DNA of 35,621 bases from Comamonadaceae bacterium 2PF (GTDB lineage: Bacteria; Pseudomonadota; Gammaproteobacteria; Burkholderiales; Burkholderiaceae_C), in the NCBI GenBank assembly GCA_005502875.1, contig SCMV01000040.1, positions 1-35,621 of the forward strand. The letters are read 5' to 3'. Both the position numbers and the translations under genes were made by a program. The notes beneath the pieces were generated by a model, which was not told where the DNA came from, did no database searches, and was given only the letters and a program-made list of their open reading frames with translations. Positions 1-11,473 of the stretch are shown here, one piece after another. Within the stretch, counting starts at the first letter, position 1. The number at the start of each line of letters is the position of its first letter.

Positions 1-2582
1 TTTTTGCACACACCACTTTGCTGGGTGAGCGGCCCAGAGAGCTGCAGGAAGAGGCCTGAGTTGGCTGCTTCGCCACCCGGGTTGTGGCACGAAGCGCAGT
101 TGGCTTCGAGGTAAGACCGCGCACGGGCCTGGATGTCGGCGGCGGTGCCCGCAGGCTGGCCGCTGTCGCCAGGCACGTTCCACTTCGGCGCGCGCTCAAC
201 CGATGCCATCGAGGTGGGCAACCCGGTCAGCAGGCCTTGAGCCTTCATGTATTGAAGCTGGTTCTGGTTGCCCAGGCGAGGGTTCAGGCGGTTGAGGAAG
301 CGCGCCTTGGGGCCAATCGGCACCGCCCCACCCTCACCCGATCGATCAGAGCCGTGGCAGACCACGCAGGCCATCGCCGAGGGCACGCTGTACTGCGGCA
401 CGTCGCCCGTGTAGCGCACGCGCTGGCCCTTGGCGTCGCGCACATCGGGGTCCTGATCGAGGTAGTCGTAGCGGCCCGAGACCTCGCGGCCTTGGGGCGT
501 GAGCCTGGCCACCATGCGGCCGCTGGCGTCCTTCTCCCAAACATAGGGCAGGCCGATCCAGAACGGGCCTTCGGGGCCTTCGCGCTTGATGAGCAGGCGC
601 GTCTCGATGATGTCCTCGGCCAGCAGCTTGCCGGCCGCGTCCTCGCGCCGGAAGGTGAAGGTCTTGGCGATGATGGTGCCGGTGGGGAAGGCCAGCGTGG
701 CCAGGCTCTCGGCTGGCACATCGGCAGCGGGGTACCAGTTGCCCGTGCCTGTGCCCGCCGGCTGCGTGGTCTTGAAGCCGGTCTTGCCATCGCGGTACTG
801 CGCGGCCTTGCCCGGCGGGATGAAGAGGAAGCGGTACTTGCTTGCGTGGTTGGTGAACAGCGTGGACGTGAGCTCGTAGTGCATGCCGTTGCCACGCGGC
901 TGGTCACGCGGGTCCTGCTCGTTGTTGAACAGGCCGTAGGCCTCCAGCGTGGGGCAGTTGTGGCGCGCGGCCAGCTCGAAGTTCACCGCCGTCTTGGGCG
1001 ATGCGGCGCAGGCCTGCTGTGACTCTTCCTGCGTGGGCTGGGTCACCGCGTCGCCAGGCAGCACATAGGGCAGCTTGAGCACCGGCAGCGGCACGCTTTT
1101 GAGCTTGCACTGGTGACGCAGCAGGTTGCGGTCACCGGCCTTGAAGTTGGCCAGGTCGGTGAAGTCGCTGTTCTTCACGTTGGCGTTCAGGTAGGGCAGC
1201 GTCGAGAGGTCGTACTGGTTGTCGGTGATGCACACGCGCAGGTCGTCGCGCAGCTTGCCTTGTTTGCCCAGCAGCCAGTTGTAGCTGATGTTGAATTTCC
1301 AGTCGGTGAAGTGGCAGCCCGGCATCGGGTCGCTCAGGCCGTAGTTGGGGCCGCCCAGCGTGGTCTGGCGCGGGTTGACGCGGTCCTTCTCGCCGGGGTT
1401 GGCCAGTTTCAGCGAGATGCCGTCCTTGTCGACCGGGTAGGCACCGCAGTCGCCCAGCTTGTCGACCTGGCCGTCGGTCAGGATGTGCGCCGAGATGCCG
1501 CCACCCTTGAGCCAGATCAGCGCCGTGATCGTGGTCGAGGCGTCGTTGATGTCGAGCATCGGCGGCTTGTAGCCGTTGTGGCGGAAGGTGTTGTGGTGGA
1601 TGTTGAGCGCTTCGTTGAAGAAGTCCAGCTTCTTGTCGGTGGCCTTGTGGTTGACGAAGCCATAGTTGACGACCAGCAGGCCCGAGGTGCGGTTGTCGGC
1701 GATCTCGTTGCCGTAGAACTCGAGGTTGTCTTGCGCCGCGATGATGGCGCCGGTGCCCGGGGGCGCGTCTTTCACAAAGCCGGCAGCACCGAAGTTCTTG
1801 GTGTTGTTGTTGATGAATCGGTTGTGGCGCACCACGTTGCCATCGCCGTACTGCGACAGGCCTTCGAGGTCGTAGGCCAAAAAGCCTGCGGTGTTTTCGG
1901 TGGCCAGGTTCTGCTCGACCAGGCCGCGCTGCACGTTCTCCAGCTCGATGCCGATCACGTTGTAGCGGGCCTCGTTGCGGCGCACGATCACATCGCTGGA
2001 CTGGCCCACGTACAGGCCCGCATCGACCGAGCCGTAGGAGTAGGTGTCCTCGACCAGCAGCTGCTGCACCATCACCGGGTAGATGGCGTAAAAGCCGTTG
2101 CTGGGCTTGACCTGGTAGCCCGCAGCCACCGGGTCGGCGTCGCTCCAGCCGGCCTTGATGCGGCGCAGCGTCACGTACTTCGAGCGGTAGATGCGGATGC
2201 CGTTGCCCGGGGTGTCGATGACCTCCAGGTCCTCGACCGTGATGCCCTCGCAATGTGAGGCGTTGATGCCCTCGGCGGTGTTGCTGCCCAGGAAGCTGAG
2301 CTTCGTCTTGTCCTTGCCCGCGCCGCGGATCGTCAGGCCGCGCTTGCCGTGGATGATCAGCCCGCTGGGGAAGTTGAAGGTGCCGGCGGCGAACTCGACC
2401 GTGTCGCCCTCGCTGGCGTAGAAGATGGCCTTGAGGGTGTCGGCTGCGGCGCTGGCGCCGGGCTCGATGCGAAACACCTTGGGGGCGGCCGCGTGGGCGG
2501 CCTGCACACAGGCCAGCGCCATCAACAGACAGGCCATCGCCCATCGACAGGCCTGCACGGCCAGGGAGCGCGGGTGGGTCAT
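1..2582 (-). CDS. Secreted parallel beta-helix protein fused to a di-heme cytochrome c domain (partial, 3' end outside window)
   Basis: One frame stays open on the minus strand from an ATG at 2582 to the window edge, giving at least 860 residues. The start is preceded by AGGAGG six bases upstream. Residues 1-32 look like a signal peptide (hydrophobic core, then an Ala-rich AHA-type cleavage site). Residues about 35-440 read as right-handed beta-helix repeats, with recurrent short N-x-I/V and G-I-x-I turns, resembling the TIGR03805 family. From about residue 540 the protein resembles the TIGR03806 (HNE_0200/SO2930-like) family, including an ETRLL...GLPYVW stretch. Two heme-binding motifs are visible: CVVCH (residues 739-743, bases 354-368) and CASCH (829-833, bases 84-98). 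From memory, these two families are usually adjacent genes or fusions with no known function. Export and periplasmic redox activity are inferred. The long plus-strand ORFs opposite it are shadows of GC-rich codon use. Confidence 0.85.
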   Translation of the reverse strand, partial: MTHPRSLAVQACRWAMACLLMALACVQAAHAAAPKVFRIEPGASAAADTLKAIFYASEGDTVEFAAGTFNFPSGLIIHGKRGLTIRGAGKDKTKLSFLGSNTAEGINASHCEGITVEDLEVIDTPGNGIRIYRSKYVTLRRIKAGWSDADPVAAGYQVKPSNGFYAIYPVMVQQLLVEDTYSYGSVDAGLYVGQSSDVIVRRNEARYNVIGIELENVQRGLVEQNLATENTAGFLAYDLEGLSQYGDGNVVRHNRFINNNTKNFGAAGFVKDAPPGTGAIIAAQDNLEFYGNEIADNRTSGLLVVNYGFVNHKATDKKLDFFNEALNIHHNTFRHNGYKPPMLDINDASTTITALIWLKGGGISAHILTDGQVDKLGDCGAYPVDKDGISLKLANPGEKDRVNPRQTTLGGPNYGLSDPMPGCHFTDWKFNISYNWLLGKQGKLRDDLRVCITDNQYDLSTLPYLNANVKNSDFTDLANFKAGDRNLLRHQCKLKSVPLPVLKLPYVLPGDAVTQPTQEESQQACAASPKTAVNFELAARHNCPTLEAYGLFNNEQDPRDQPRGNGMHYELTSTLFTNHASKYRFLFIPPGKAAQYRDGKTGFKTTQPAGTGTGNWYPAADVPAESLATLAFPTGTIIAKTFTFRREDAAGKLLAEDIIETRLLIKREGPEGPFWIGLPYVWEKDASGRMVARLTPQGREVSGRYDYLDQDPDVRDAKGQRVRYTGDVPQYSVPSAMACVVCHGSDRSGEGGAVPIGPKARFLNRLNPRLGNQNQLQYMKAQGLLTGLPTSMASVERAPKWNVPGDSGQPAGTAADIQARARSYLEANCASCHNPGGEAANSGLFLQLSGPLTQQSGVCK

Positions 2583-2660
2583 CGGTTTCCTCCTGAGTCC
2601 TGAGCGCAGGGCGGACACCCCTGCTGGGACCTGCAGGCTAGGAGGCATGGTGCGATGCAA

Positions 2661-2678
2661 CTGTCAGCTGCCTGACAG
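2661..2678. promoter_or_regulatory. Palindrome upstream of the beta-helix/cytochrome gene
   Basis: CTGTCAG-N4-CTGACAG is a perfect 7-bp inverted repeat 79 bases upstream of the beta-helix/cytochrome start, within the 149-base gap after the permease gene. It has no T-tract, so an operator is more likely than a terminator. A second short hairpin (GGGGC-TCA-GCCCC, 2704-2716) lies just after the permease stop codon. I could not place a convincing promoter. Confidence 0.4.
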
Positions 2679-2731
2679 ATGCGGGTAATCCTGCAAGCAC
2701 CAGGGGGCTCAGCCCCGAACAGGCTGACACA

Positions 2732-3889
2732 TCACGCCACGTGGCGCAGCCCCTGCACGATGTCGATGCGCGACATCTTCCAGGCGGGCCAGGCGGCCGA
2801 GACGCCCCCCACGAGCAACGCGGCCAGCACCTGCAGCGCCACCGTCAACTCCGAGACGCGGAAGATCGGGAACAGCGTGCCCGCCGCTTTCACAAAGGCC
2901 TCTGCCATCGGAAAGGTCAGCGCGATGCCCAACCCGCCGCCGATCAGCGCGATCAGCAGGCTCTCGCCGAACAGCAGCTTGACCACAAAACCCGGCCGAA
3001 AGCCCAGGGCCTTGAGCGTGGCGTACTCGGCCAGCCGCTCGCGCGCGGTCATCGTCATCGTGTTGGCCATCACGGCCATGATGATCAGGATGATGATGAA
3101 GCTGACGGCCTGCACGGCCAGCAAGATGGCCTCGCTCATCGACACGAAGCTCAGCTGAAAGGCCTTCTCGGTTTCGGTGAGCGTCTCGGCCAGCGAATTG
3201 GCGAACAGCGCGTCGATGCGCTGCGACACCTGCGGTGCCTGATCGGGGTCGTGGATGCGCGCGATGTACACGCCCACGAAGTCGGCCTTGTTGCCCAAAC
3301 GTGCGCGCACCGAATCGGCCACGCGCTGCCAGTGGATGAACATTTGCTGCTCGTCGGTCTTGGCGTCGGCACCCTGGTAGATGCCACGGATGGTGAAGCG
3401 CCAGTTGCCCGAGTAGATGGTGCCGCGCAGGGTCACCGTGTCGCCCAGTTTCCAGCCGAACTTGGCCGCCAGCTTGCGGCCCACCACGGCGCCTTGTCGA
3501 TCACGGAAGAAGGCCTGCTTCTCGGCGTCGGTGAGCTTGAACTCGGGGTACAGCGCCAGGTAGCTGGGCGGGTCGACCGCGAACTGCGCAAAGAAGTTGC
3601 GCTCGGTGATGTAGATGCCGCCGAACCAGTTGGCCCAGGAGATGCCGCTGACGCCCTCGACCGAGCGGATGCGCTCGGCGTAATTCAAAGGCAGCGGGAA
3701 GGTCAGCGAGATGGCGCTGCGCGTGATCAGGCGCGTGCTCGAGGTGGCGTCGACCCCCGCGTACCAGGCGTCGACGATGGTGCGCAGCAAACCAAAAGCC
3801 GAGATCGCCACGACCAGGCCCACCATGGTGAGCAAGGTGCGCAGTCGGTGCCGGAAGGCGTTCTTGAGCAGCAGGCGCAGCAGGAACAT
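2732..3889 (-). CDS. ABC transporter permease, MacB/FtsX-like
   Basis: This 385-residue inner-membrane protein has the layout of FtsX/MacB-type permeases. There is one N-terminal membrane segment (about residues 16-38), then a large periplasmic domain of about 210 residues. Three C-terminal helices follow (about 262-290, 308-335 and 349-372), with the conserved ARERLAEYATLKALGF segment between the first two. Proteins of this class work with a cytoplasmic ATPase and often a HlyD-type adaptor to transmit force to, or export substrates through, the periplasm. The gene begins 9 bases after the adaptor's stop codon, so the two are co-transcribed. GAGG lies about 9 bases before the ATG. No ATPase gene is present in the window, so the partner may lie beyond the left edge or elsewhere. 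The substrate is unknown. Confidence 0.9.
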   Translation of the reverse strand: MFLLRLLLKNAFRHRLRTLLTMVGLVVAISAFGLLRTIVDAWYAGVDATSSTRLITRSAISLTFPLPLNYAERIRSVEGVSGISWANWFGGIYITERNFFAQFAVDPPSYLALYPEFKLTDAEKQAFFRDRQGAVVGRKLAAKFGWKLGDTVTLRGTIYSGNWRFTIRGIYQGADAKTDEQQMFIHWQRVADSVRARLGNKADFVGVYIARIHDPDQAPQVSQRIDALFANSLAETLTETEKAFQLSFVSMSEAILLAVQAVSFIIILIIMAVMANTMTMTARERLAEYATLKALGFRPGFVVKLLFGESLLIALIGGGLGIALTFPMAEAFVKAAGTLFPIFRVSELTVALQVLAALLVGGVSAAWPAWKMSRIDIVQGLRHVA

Positions 3890-3898
3890 GCTTGCGCC

Positions 3899-5197
3899 TC
3901 ACTCGCCTTCGGCGGCCTTGACCCGGTCTCCTGCCTTCAAAGCGCGCGGCGCCCCGGTCACCACCTTGTCACCGGCTTTCAACGCGGCCGACGCAGCGGG
4001 TTCAGCCGGCAGCACCTCGCGCACATCGCCCAGCGTGCGTCCGGCCTTGACCGCCACGGTTTCGACCTGCATCGACTCGGCCGAGCCGCCTACGGAGGCA
4101 CCGGTCTTCACGCGCCACAGCACCGTGCGCCCATCGACCTCGTGCAAGGCCTTGGGCGGCACCGCCAGCACCGGCTGCTGATCGGCCACCGTGATGGCCT
4201 GCGACAGGAAGTTCACCTTCGCGCTCATCTCGGGTAGGATGCGCTCGTCGAGCTTGGCAAAGCGCACCTTCACGGTCACCGTGGCCTTGGCGCGGTCCAC
4301 CGTGGGCACCAGGCCGCCCACCTCGCCCATGAAGCGCACGCCCGGCAAGGCGTCGAGCATGATCTCGACCGGCTGGCCCACGCGGGCCTTCGACAGGCTG
4401 CCTTCGGACACATCGGCCTCGACCTCCAGCGTGCGCATGTCGGCCATGGTGACGACCGCACCCTGTGTGCCGGCCGCGCTGGACAGCGGCGTGATGATGT
4501 CGCCCACGTTGGCGTTCTTGACCAGCACCACGCCGTCAAAGGGCGCGCGGATCTCGGTGAAATCTTCGGCCACGCGTTGAACGCCCACCTGCGCTCGCGC
4601 GACCTCCAGCGTGGCCTTGGCCGACGACACCGAGGCGCGCGCGGCCTTGGCGCGGGTCTGCACCGCGTCGACCGCCTGTGGCGAGATGAAGCCCTGCGCC
4701 TGCAGGCCCTGGCTGCGCACCAGCTCGGCCTCGGCGTTGGCCTGCTCGACCTCGGCCTGGCGCACACCGGCTTCGGCCTGGCGCACACCCGCTTGCGCCG
4801 CGACGATGGCCGCGCGCACGTCGCTCGCGTCCAGCCTGGCGATGAGCGCGCCTTGCTTGACCACCGAACCCTCGCGCACGTTGAGCTCGACCAAGCGGCC
4901 CGTGGCCTTGGACGCCACCGCCGCGCGGCGCTGCGCCACCACGTAGCCCGAGGCCGTGAGCTGCACGAACTGCTGAGACGGCGTGCTCGTGACCACGGCG
5001 GCCGTTTGCACCGCCACGGGCTTGGGCGCCAGCCACCAGGCAAGCCCCCCCACGGCGACCACAGCGCCCAGGATCACAGGCCACCAGTTGCGCCGAGGTG
5101 CAGCGGCCCCTGCATGGCCCCGGTCGATGCGCAACTGGCTCAGGGCGCTGACCGAAGGCTTGGCGGTGTCAGGAGAAGGTTCTGGCGCGGCGGACAT
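3899..5197 (-). CDS. Periplasmic adaptor subunit (HlyD/MacA family) of an efflux system
   Basis: This 432-residue protein has a cytoplasmic N-terminus and one membrane anchor (about residues 40-58). It then shows the two halves of a lipoyl domain: ATGRLVELNVREGSVVKQG near residue 93, and APFDGVVLVKNANVGD near 218. Between them is a long Ala/Glu-rich coiled-coil hairpin containing the tandem AGVRQAE repeats. Beta-barrel and membrane-proximal domains follow. Family members bridge an inner-membrane transporter and an outer-membrane channel. The adjacent FtsX-like permease suggests an ABC-type rather than an RND-type system. AGGA lies about 10 bases upstream of the ATG. A 65-base gap separates it from pyrF upstream, so it may have its own promoter, although I cannot identify one. 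Confidence 0.9.
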   Translation of the reverse strand: MSAAPEPSPDTAKPSVSALSQLRIDRGHAGAAAPRRNWWPVILGAVVAVGGLAWWLAPKPVAVQTAAVVTSTPSQQFVQLTASGYVVAQRRAAVASKATGRLVELNVREGSVVKQGALIARLDASDVRAAIVAAQAGVRQAEAGVRQAEVEQANAEAELVRSQGLQAQGFISPQAVDAVQTRAKAARASVSSAKATLEVARAQVGVQRVAEDFTEIRAPFDGVVLVKNANVGDIITPLSSAAGTQGAVVTMADMRTLEVEADVSEGSLSKARVGQPVEIMLDALPGVRFMGEVGGLVPTVDRAKATVTVKVRFAKLDERILPEMSAKVNFLSQAITVADQQPVLAVPPKALHEVDGRTVLWRVKTGASVGGSAESMQVETVAVKAGRTLGDVREVLPAEPAASAALKAGDKVVTGAPRALKAGDRVKAAEGE

Positions 5198-5262
5198 GGC
5201 GGGCGTGGTCCTGTGTCGGAAGGATCACGCATTGTGGCGCATGCCCCACCGAGCCCCCAGCC

Positions 5263-6102
5263 TCAGCGCGCAGCGTTGAGCGCGTCGCGCGTCTGCTGGG
5301 CCACGCGGCGCGCGGCGCTGGCGAAGTCATCGCCGCTGCTGGCGTACAGCACGGCGCGCGAGCTGTTGACCACGATGGTGCCGGTGATGGCACCGCTCGC
5401 ATCGGTCTTGAGGCCCGCCTTGACGGTGGCCACGGCGTCACCACCTTGCGCACCCACGCCGGGGATCAGCAAAGGCAGCGTCGGCGCCAGCTCGCGCACG
5501 CGGGCGATCTCTTCGGGGAAGGTCGCACCCACCACCAGGCCCATCTGGCCGTTGGTGTTCCAGGGGCCTTGCGCTTGGCTTGCGATGTGCTCGTACACGC
5601 GGGGCTGGCCTTCGATGTCGGCCAGGCGCAGGTTCTGCAGGTCGGAGCCACCGGGGTTGGAGGTGCGGCACAGCAGGATCACGCCCTTGCCCGGGTATTT
5701 GAGGAAGGGCTCCATCGTGTCGAAGCCCATGAAGGGCGACAACGTGACGGCATCGGCCTGGTAGCGGGTGAAGGCCTCGTGCGCGTACTGGTCGGCGGTC
5801 GAGCCGATGTCACCTCGCTTGGCATCGAGGATGACGGGCACGTTGGGCGCGGCGCGGCGCATGTGCGCCATCAGGCGCTCGAGCTGGTCTTCGGCGCGGT
5901 GAGCCGCGAAGTACGCGATCTGCGGCTTGAAGGCGCAGACCAGGTCCTTCGTGGCGTCGACGATCGCGGCGCAGAAGTCATAGATGCGATCGGGCTGGCC
6001 CTTCCAGGCCCCCGGGAACTTCGACGGTTCGGGGTCCAGGCCCACGCAGAGCAGGGAGTCGTTGAGTTGCTGCGCGCGCAGCAGTTGCTCGGTGAAGATC
6101 AT
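5263..6102 (-). CDS. pyrF: Orotidine 5'-phosphate decarboxylase
   Basis: PyrF carries out the last step of de novo UMP synthesis, decarboxylating orotidine monophosphate in the cytoplasm. The 279-residue length fits the longer group-2 enzymes. The catalytic signature [12 protein letters not shown] is at residues 92-103, with the essential lysine at K95. An N-terminal CVGLDPEP segment and a later VVGATFPEE phosphate-loop region also fit the family. The ATG at 6102 has GAGG about 6 bases upstream. It begins 31 bases after the purB stop codon on the same strand, so the purine and pyrimidine genes may be co-transcribed. Confidence 0.95.
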   Translation of the reverse strand: MIFTEQLLRAQQLNDSLLCVGLDPEPSKFPGAWKGQPDRIYDFCAAIVDATKDLVCAFKPQIAYFAAHRAEDQLERLMAHMRRAAPNVPVILDAKRGDIGSTADQYAHEAFTRYQADAVTLSPFMGFDTMEPFLKYPGKGVILLCRTSNPGGSDLQNLRLADIEGQPRVYEHIASQAQGPWNTNGQMGLVVGATFPEEIARVRELAPTLPLLIPGVGAQGGDAVATVKAGLKTDASGAITGTIVVNSSRAVLYASSGDDFASAARRVAQQTRDALNAAR

Positions 6103-6133
6103 GCGGGGCCTCGTCTGGTGCTGCCTGGGGTGC

Positions 6134-8825
<2,692 letters not shown>

Positions 8826-8958
8826 ATGTAATGGTGTGATTCTCGCAGCCCCGCTGGAGTCCCCCGCATGGGCGGGTTCCCTGGGGAGTTCAAAGGGGTT
8901 CCGGACAGGCGGTCACGCGGCAGATAAAATCCGACGCAAACACACATCGCGACACAGA

Positions 8959-9579
8959 ATGAAACTGATCGGATCCCTGACCAGCCCCTTCGTCCGCAAG
9001 GTACGCATCGTGCTGGCCGAGAAGAAGCTCGACTACAAGTTCGAAGTGGAGGACGTGTGGGCCGCTGACACCACCATCGCCACCTCCAACCCGCTGGGCA
9101 AGGTGCCCTGCCTGGTGATGGAGGGAGGCGAGGCCGTCTTCGACTCGCGCGTGATCGTCGAATACGTCGACACCCTCTCGCCCGTGGGCAAGCTCATCCC
9201 CTTGAGTGGCCGCGAACGCGTCGAGGTGCGCACCTGGGAGGCCCTGGCCGACGGCCTGCTCGACGCCGCCATCCTGGCCCGCATGGAAGCCACTTGGGGC
9301 GGCCGCACCGAAGCCCAGCGCAGCCAGGCCTGGATCGACCGCCAGGTCAGCAAGGTGCACGCCAGCCTCAAGGCCATGAGCCAGGGCCTGGGTGACCGCG
9401 CCTGGTGCACCGGCATCCACCACAGCCTGGCCGACATCTGCGTCGGCTGCGCGCTGGGTTACCTCGACTTCCGTTTCCCCGAGATCGACTGGCGCGCCGA
9501 CCACCCCAACCTGGCCCGCCTGTTCGAGAAGCTGGCACAGCGCCCCGGCTTCGCCGACACCGCTCCGCCCAAGGCTTGA
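8959..9579 (+). CDS. yibF: Glutathione S-transferase family protein (YibF-like)
   Basis: This 206-residue cytoplasmic protein has an N-terminal thioredoxin-like domain (about 1-80: MKLIGSLTSPFVRKVRI, then NPLGKVPCLV with the cis-proline, then DSRVIVEYVD for the glutathione gamma-glutamyl contact) and an all-helical C-terminal domain. It resembles E. coli YibF closely, including the terminal FADTAPPKA and the EALADGLLDA segment. A likely role is glutathione-dependent conjugation or reduction, but the substrate is unknown. An upstream in-frame ATG at 8836 would add 41 residues unlike the family, so I start at 8959. Its Shine-Dalgarno is weak. It is divergent from the DUF898 gene and convergent with the glutamate-synthase-like gene. 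Confidence 0.9.
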   Translation: MKLIGSLTSPFVRKVRIVLAEKKLDYKFEVEDVWAADTTIATSNPLGKVPCLVMEGGEAVFDSRVIVEYVDTLSPVGKLIPLSGRERVEVRTWEALADGLLDAAILARMEATWGGRTEAQRSQAWIDRQVSKVHASLKAMSQGLGDRAWCTGIHHSLADICVGCALGYLDFRFPEIDWRADHPNLARLFEKLAQRPGFADTAPPKA

Positions 9580-9585
9580 GCAAGA

Positions 9586-9607
9586 GAGGGGCCCGCTCAA
9601 GCCCCTC
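9586..9607. terminator. Hairpin between convergent genes
   Basis: GAGGGGC (9586-9592) pairs with GCCCCTC (9601-9607) around an 8-base loop, in the 68-base gap between the convergent YibF-like and glutamate-synthase-like genes. It has no clear T-run on either strand, so termination activity is only plausible. Confidence 0.4.
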
Positions 9608-9647
9608 ACCTCTGCCCGACTGGGTCTTCGACCGTTTGAGCCCGCGC

Positions 9648-11303
9648 TCAGTCGGTCAGCTCGAACGACTCCGCGCGTGCGCGCAACCAGTACTGCTCGA
9701 ACACCGGCTGACTCCAAGGCACGACACCGCGCTCGGCCGCCAGCAACTCGCCGGTCTTCATGTAGGGCAGCAGGTTCGACAGCCGCTTGACCTCCACCCC
9801 TGACACCCGCCGCACGATGTGGTCGGCGGTGATCTCGTTGGGGTGCCGCAGGCCCGCCGCTTGAACCAGCTCCTGCAGGGCATGCAGGGTGTTGCGGTGG
9901 TAGCGCAACACCCGCTCGGCCTTGTCTGGCACCACCAGCGCGCGCTGGCGCATCGGGTCCTGCGTGGTCACGCCCGTGGGGCAATGCCCAGTGTGGCAAG
10001 CCTGCGCCTGGATGCAACCCAGCGCGAACATGAAGCCCCGCGCCGAATTGCACCAGTCGGCGCCCAGCGCCATCATGCGAGCGATGTCGAAAGAGCTGAT
10101 GACCTTGCCCGCACAGCCGATCTTGACGCGGTGTCGCTCACCCAGGCCCACCAGCGTGTTGTGAACCAGCAGCAGGCCCTCCTGCAGCGGCGCACCCACG
10201 TGGTCGGTGAACTCCAGCGGCGCCGCACCCGTGCCGCCTTCGGCCCCGTCGACGACGATGAAGTCGGGCCACAGACCGGTCTTTTGCATGGCCTTGACCA
10301 TGGCGAACCACTCCCAGGGGTGCCCCATGCAGAACTTGAAGCCCACCGGCTTGCCACCCGAGAGTTGCCGCAGCTTCTCGATGAACTGCATCATCTCGAT
10401 CGGCGTGGAGAACGCGCTGTGGCTGGCGGGTGAAACGCAGTCCTCGCCCACCGGCACCTCGCGCGCTTCCGCGATCTCGGGGGTGACCTTCGGGCCCGGC
10501 AGCACGCCGCCGTGTCCGGGCTTGGCCCCCTGGCTGATCTTGAGTTCGATGAGCTTGACCTGCGGCTCGCTGGCGTTGGCGGCAAAGCGTGCTTCGTCGA
10601 AACGGCCATCGGCGCTGCGGCAACCGAAGTAGCCCGAGCCGATCTCCCAGATCAGGTCGCCGCCAGGCCCCCGGTGGTAGCGGCTGATGGAGCCCTCACC
10701 GGTGTCGTGTGCAAACCCCCCGCGCTTGGCACCCGTGTTGAGCGCCAGGATCGCGTTGGCGCTCAAGGCCCCAAAACTCATCGCCGAGATGTTGAACAGG
10801 CTGGCGCTGTAAGGCTGGGTGCAGGACGAACCGCCCGCGCCAATCGTCACGCGGAAGTCGTGCGAAGGCAGCTGGGTCGGGCTGACCGAGTGGCTGAGCC
10901 ATTCGTAGCCATTGGCCCCCACGTCCTTCTGCGTGCCGAAGGGGCGTTTGTCGGGCTCACCCTTGGCTCGCTGGTAGACGAGCGAGCGCTGCTGGCGTGA
11001 AAAAGGCGCCGCCTCGTTGTCGCTTTCGATGAAGTACTGGCGCAATTCCGGGCGGATGAACTCCAGCAGGTAACGCAGGTGCCCGATGACCGGGTAGTTG
11101 CGCAGCACCGAGCGCGAAGTCTGCCGGACATCGTTCAGGCCCAGCAGCACCAGCCCGCCACCTGCGGCACTCAGGAAGGCCGCGCTCCAACCAGGCACCC
11201 GCGCCCAGCGGCACAGGCCCCAAGCGAACAGGAACCAGGCAAACGCCCACACACCGTAGCGGATGGGCACGTGTTCATTGAGTCGAATCAACCAGCGTGG
11301 CAT
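9648..11303 (-). CDS. FMN-binding glutamate synthase family protein, membrane-anchored
   Basis: The product (551 residues from the ATG at 11303, which has GGAGGAG about 4 bases upstream) carries two N-terminal hydrophobic segments (about residues 15-34 and 38-58). It then has the FMN-binding TIM barrel found in glutamate synthase large subunits. Visible family features are FNISAMSFGALS, GGFAHDTGEGSISRYH, the KISQGAKPGHGG loop, VVDGAEGGTGAAP and an iron-sulfur cysteine cluster CIQAQACHTGHCPTG at about residues 430-444. It lacks the glutaminase and C-terminal beta-helix domains of full GltB, so it is a stand-alone member of the Glu_synthase (PF01645) family. The electron donor and substrate are not known. 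It is divergent from metX, across a 317-base region that includes the metX riboswitch. Confidence 0.9.
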   Translation of the reverse strand: MPRWLIRLNEHVPIRYGVWAFAWFLFAWGLCRWARVPGWSAAFLSAAGGGLVLLGLNDVRQTSRSVLRNYPVIGHLRYLLEFIRPELRQYFIESDNEAAPFSRQQRSLVYQRAKGEPDKRPFGTQKDVGANGYEWLSHSVSPTQLPSHDFRVTIGAGGSSCTQPYSASLFNISAMSFGALSANAILALNTGAKRGGFAHDTGEGSISRYHRGPGGDLIWEIGSGYFGCRSADGRFDEARFAANASEPQVKLIELKISQGAKPGHGGVLPGPKVTPEIAEAREVPVGEDCVSPASHSAFSTPIEMMQFIEKLRQLSGGKPVGFKFCMGHPWEWFAMVKAMQKTGLWPDFIVVDGAEGGTGAAPLEFTDHVGAPLQEGLLLVHNTLVGLGERHRVKIGCAGKVISSFDIARMMALGADWCNSARGFMFALGCIQAQACHTGHCPTGVTTQDPMRQRALVVPDKAERVLRYHRNTLHALQELVQAAGLRHPNEITADHIVRRVSGVEVKRLSNLLPYMKTGELLAAERGVVPWSQPVFEQYWLRARAESFELTD

Positions 11304-11436
11304 GGTCTCCTCCGGCCTGTTTGCACGGGGCGTGCAACCTCGACACAAGCACTCTAGCCAATCGACGGCAAGGCATTCGAGAAGAAAGACCGGGTTTCGG
11401 GGAGCAGCCCCAGGGATGAACGGCAGATGCATCGCC

Positions 11437-11466
11437 TTGGCCAAGCGGGCGAAATGCGGCTACACT
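11437..11466 (+). promoter_or_regulatory. Probable sigma-70 promoter of metX
   Basis: TTGGCC (11437-11442), an 18-base spacer and TACACT (11461-11466) place transcription start near 11472, immediately before the first paired strand of the riboswitch. The fit to consensus is moderate, but its position relative to the aptamer supports it. The rest of 11304-11436 shows nothing else I can name. Confidence 0.5.
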
Positions 11467-11473
11467 TTTGACC

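Noticed and set aside
84..2258. Long plus-strand ORFs (84-1022 and 1113-2258) opposite the beta-helix/cytochrome gene
   Set aside because: They have compositionally monotonous His/Val/Ala/Gln-rich translations, no ribosome sites and no family features. The opposite strand holds a coherent 860-residue protein with a signal peptide and heme motifs. They are codon-bias shadows.
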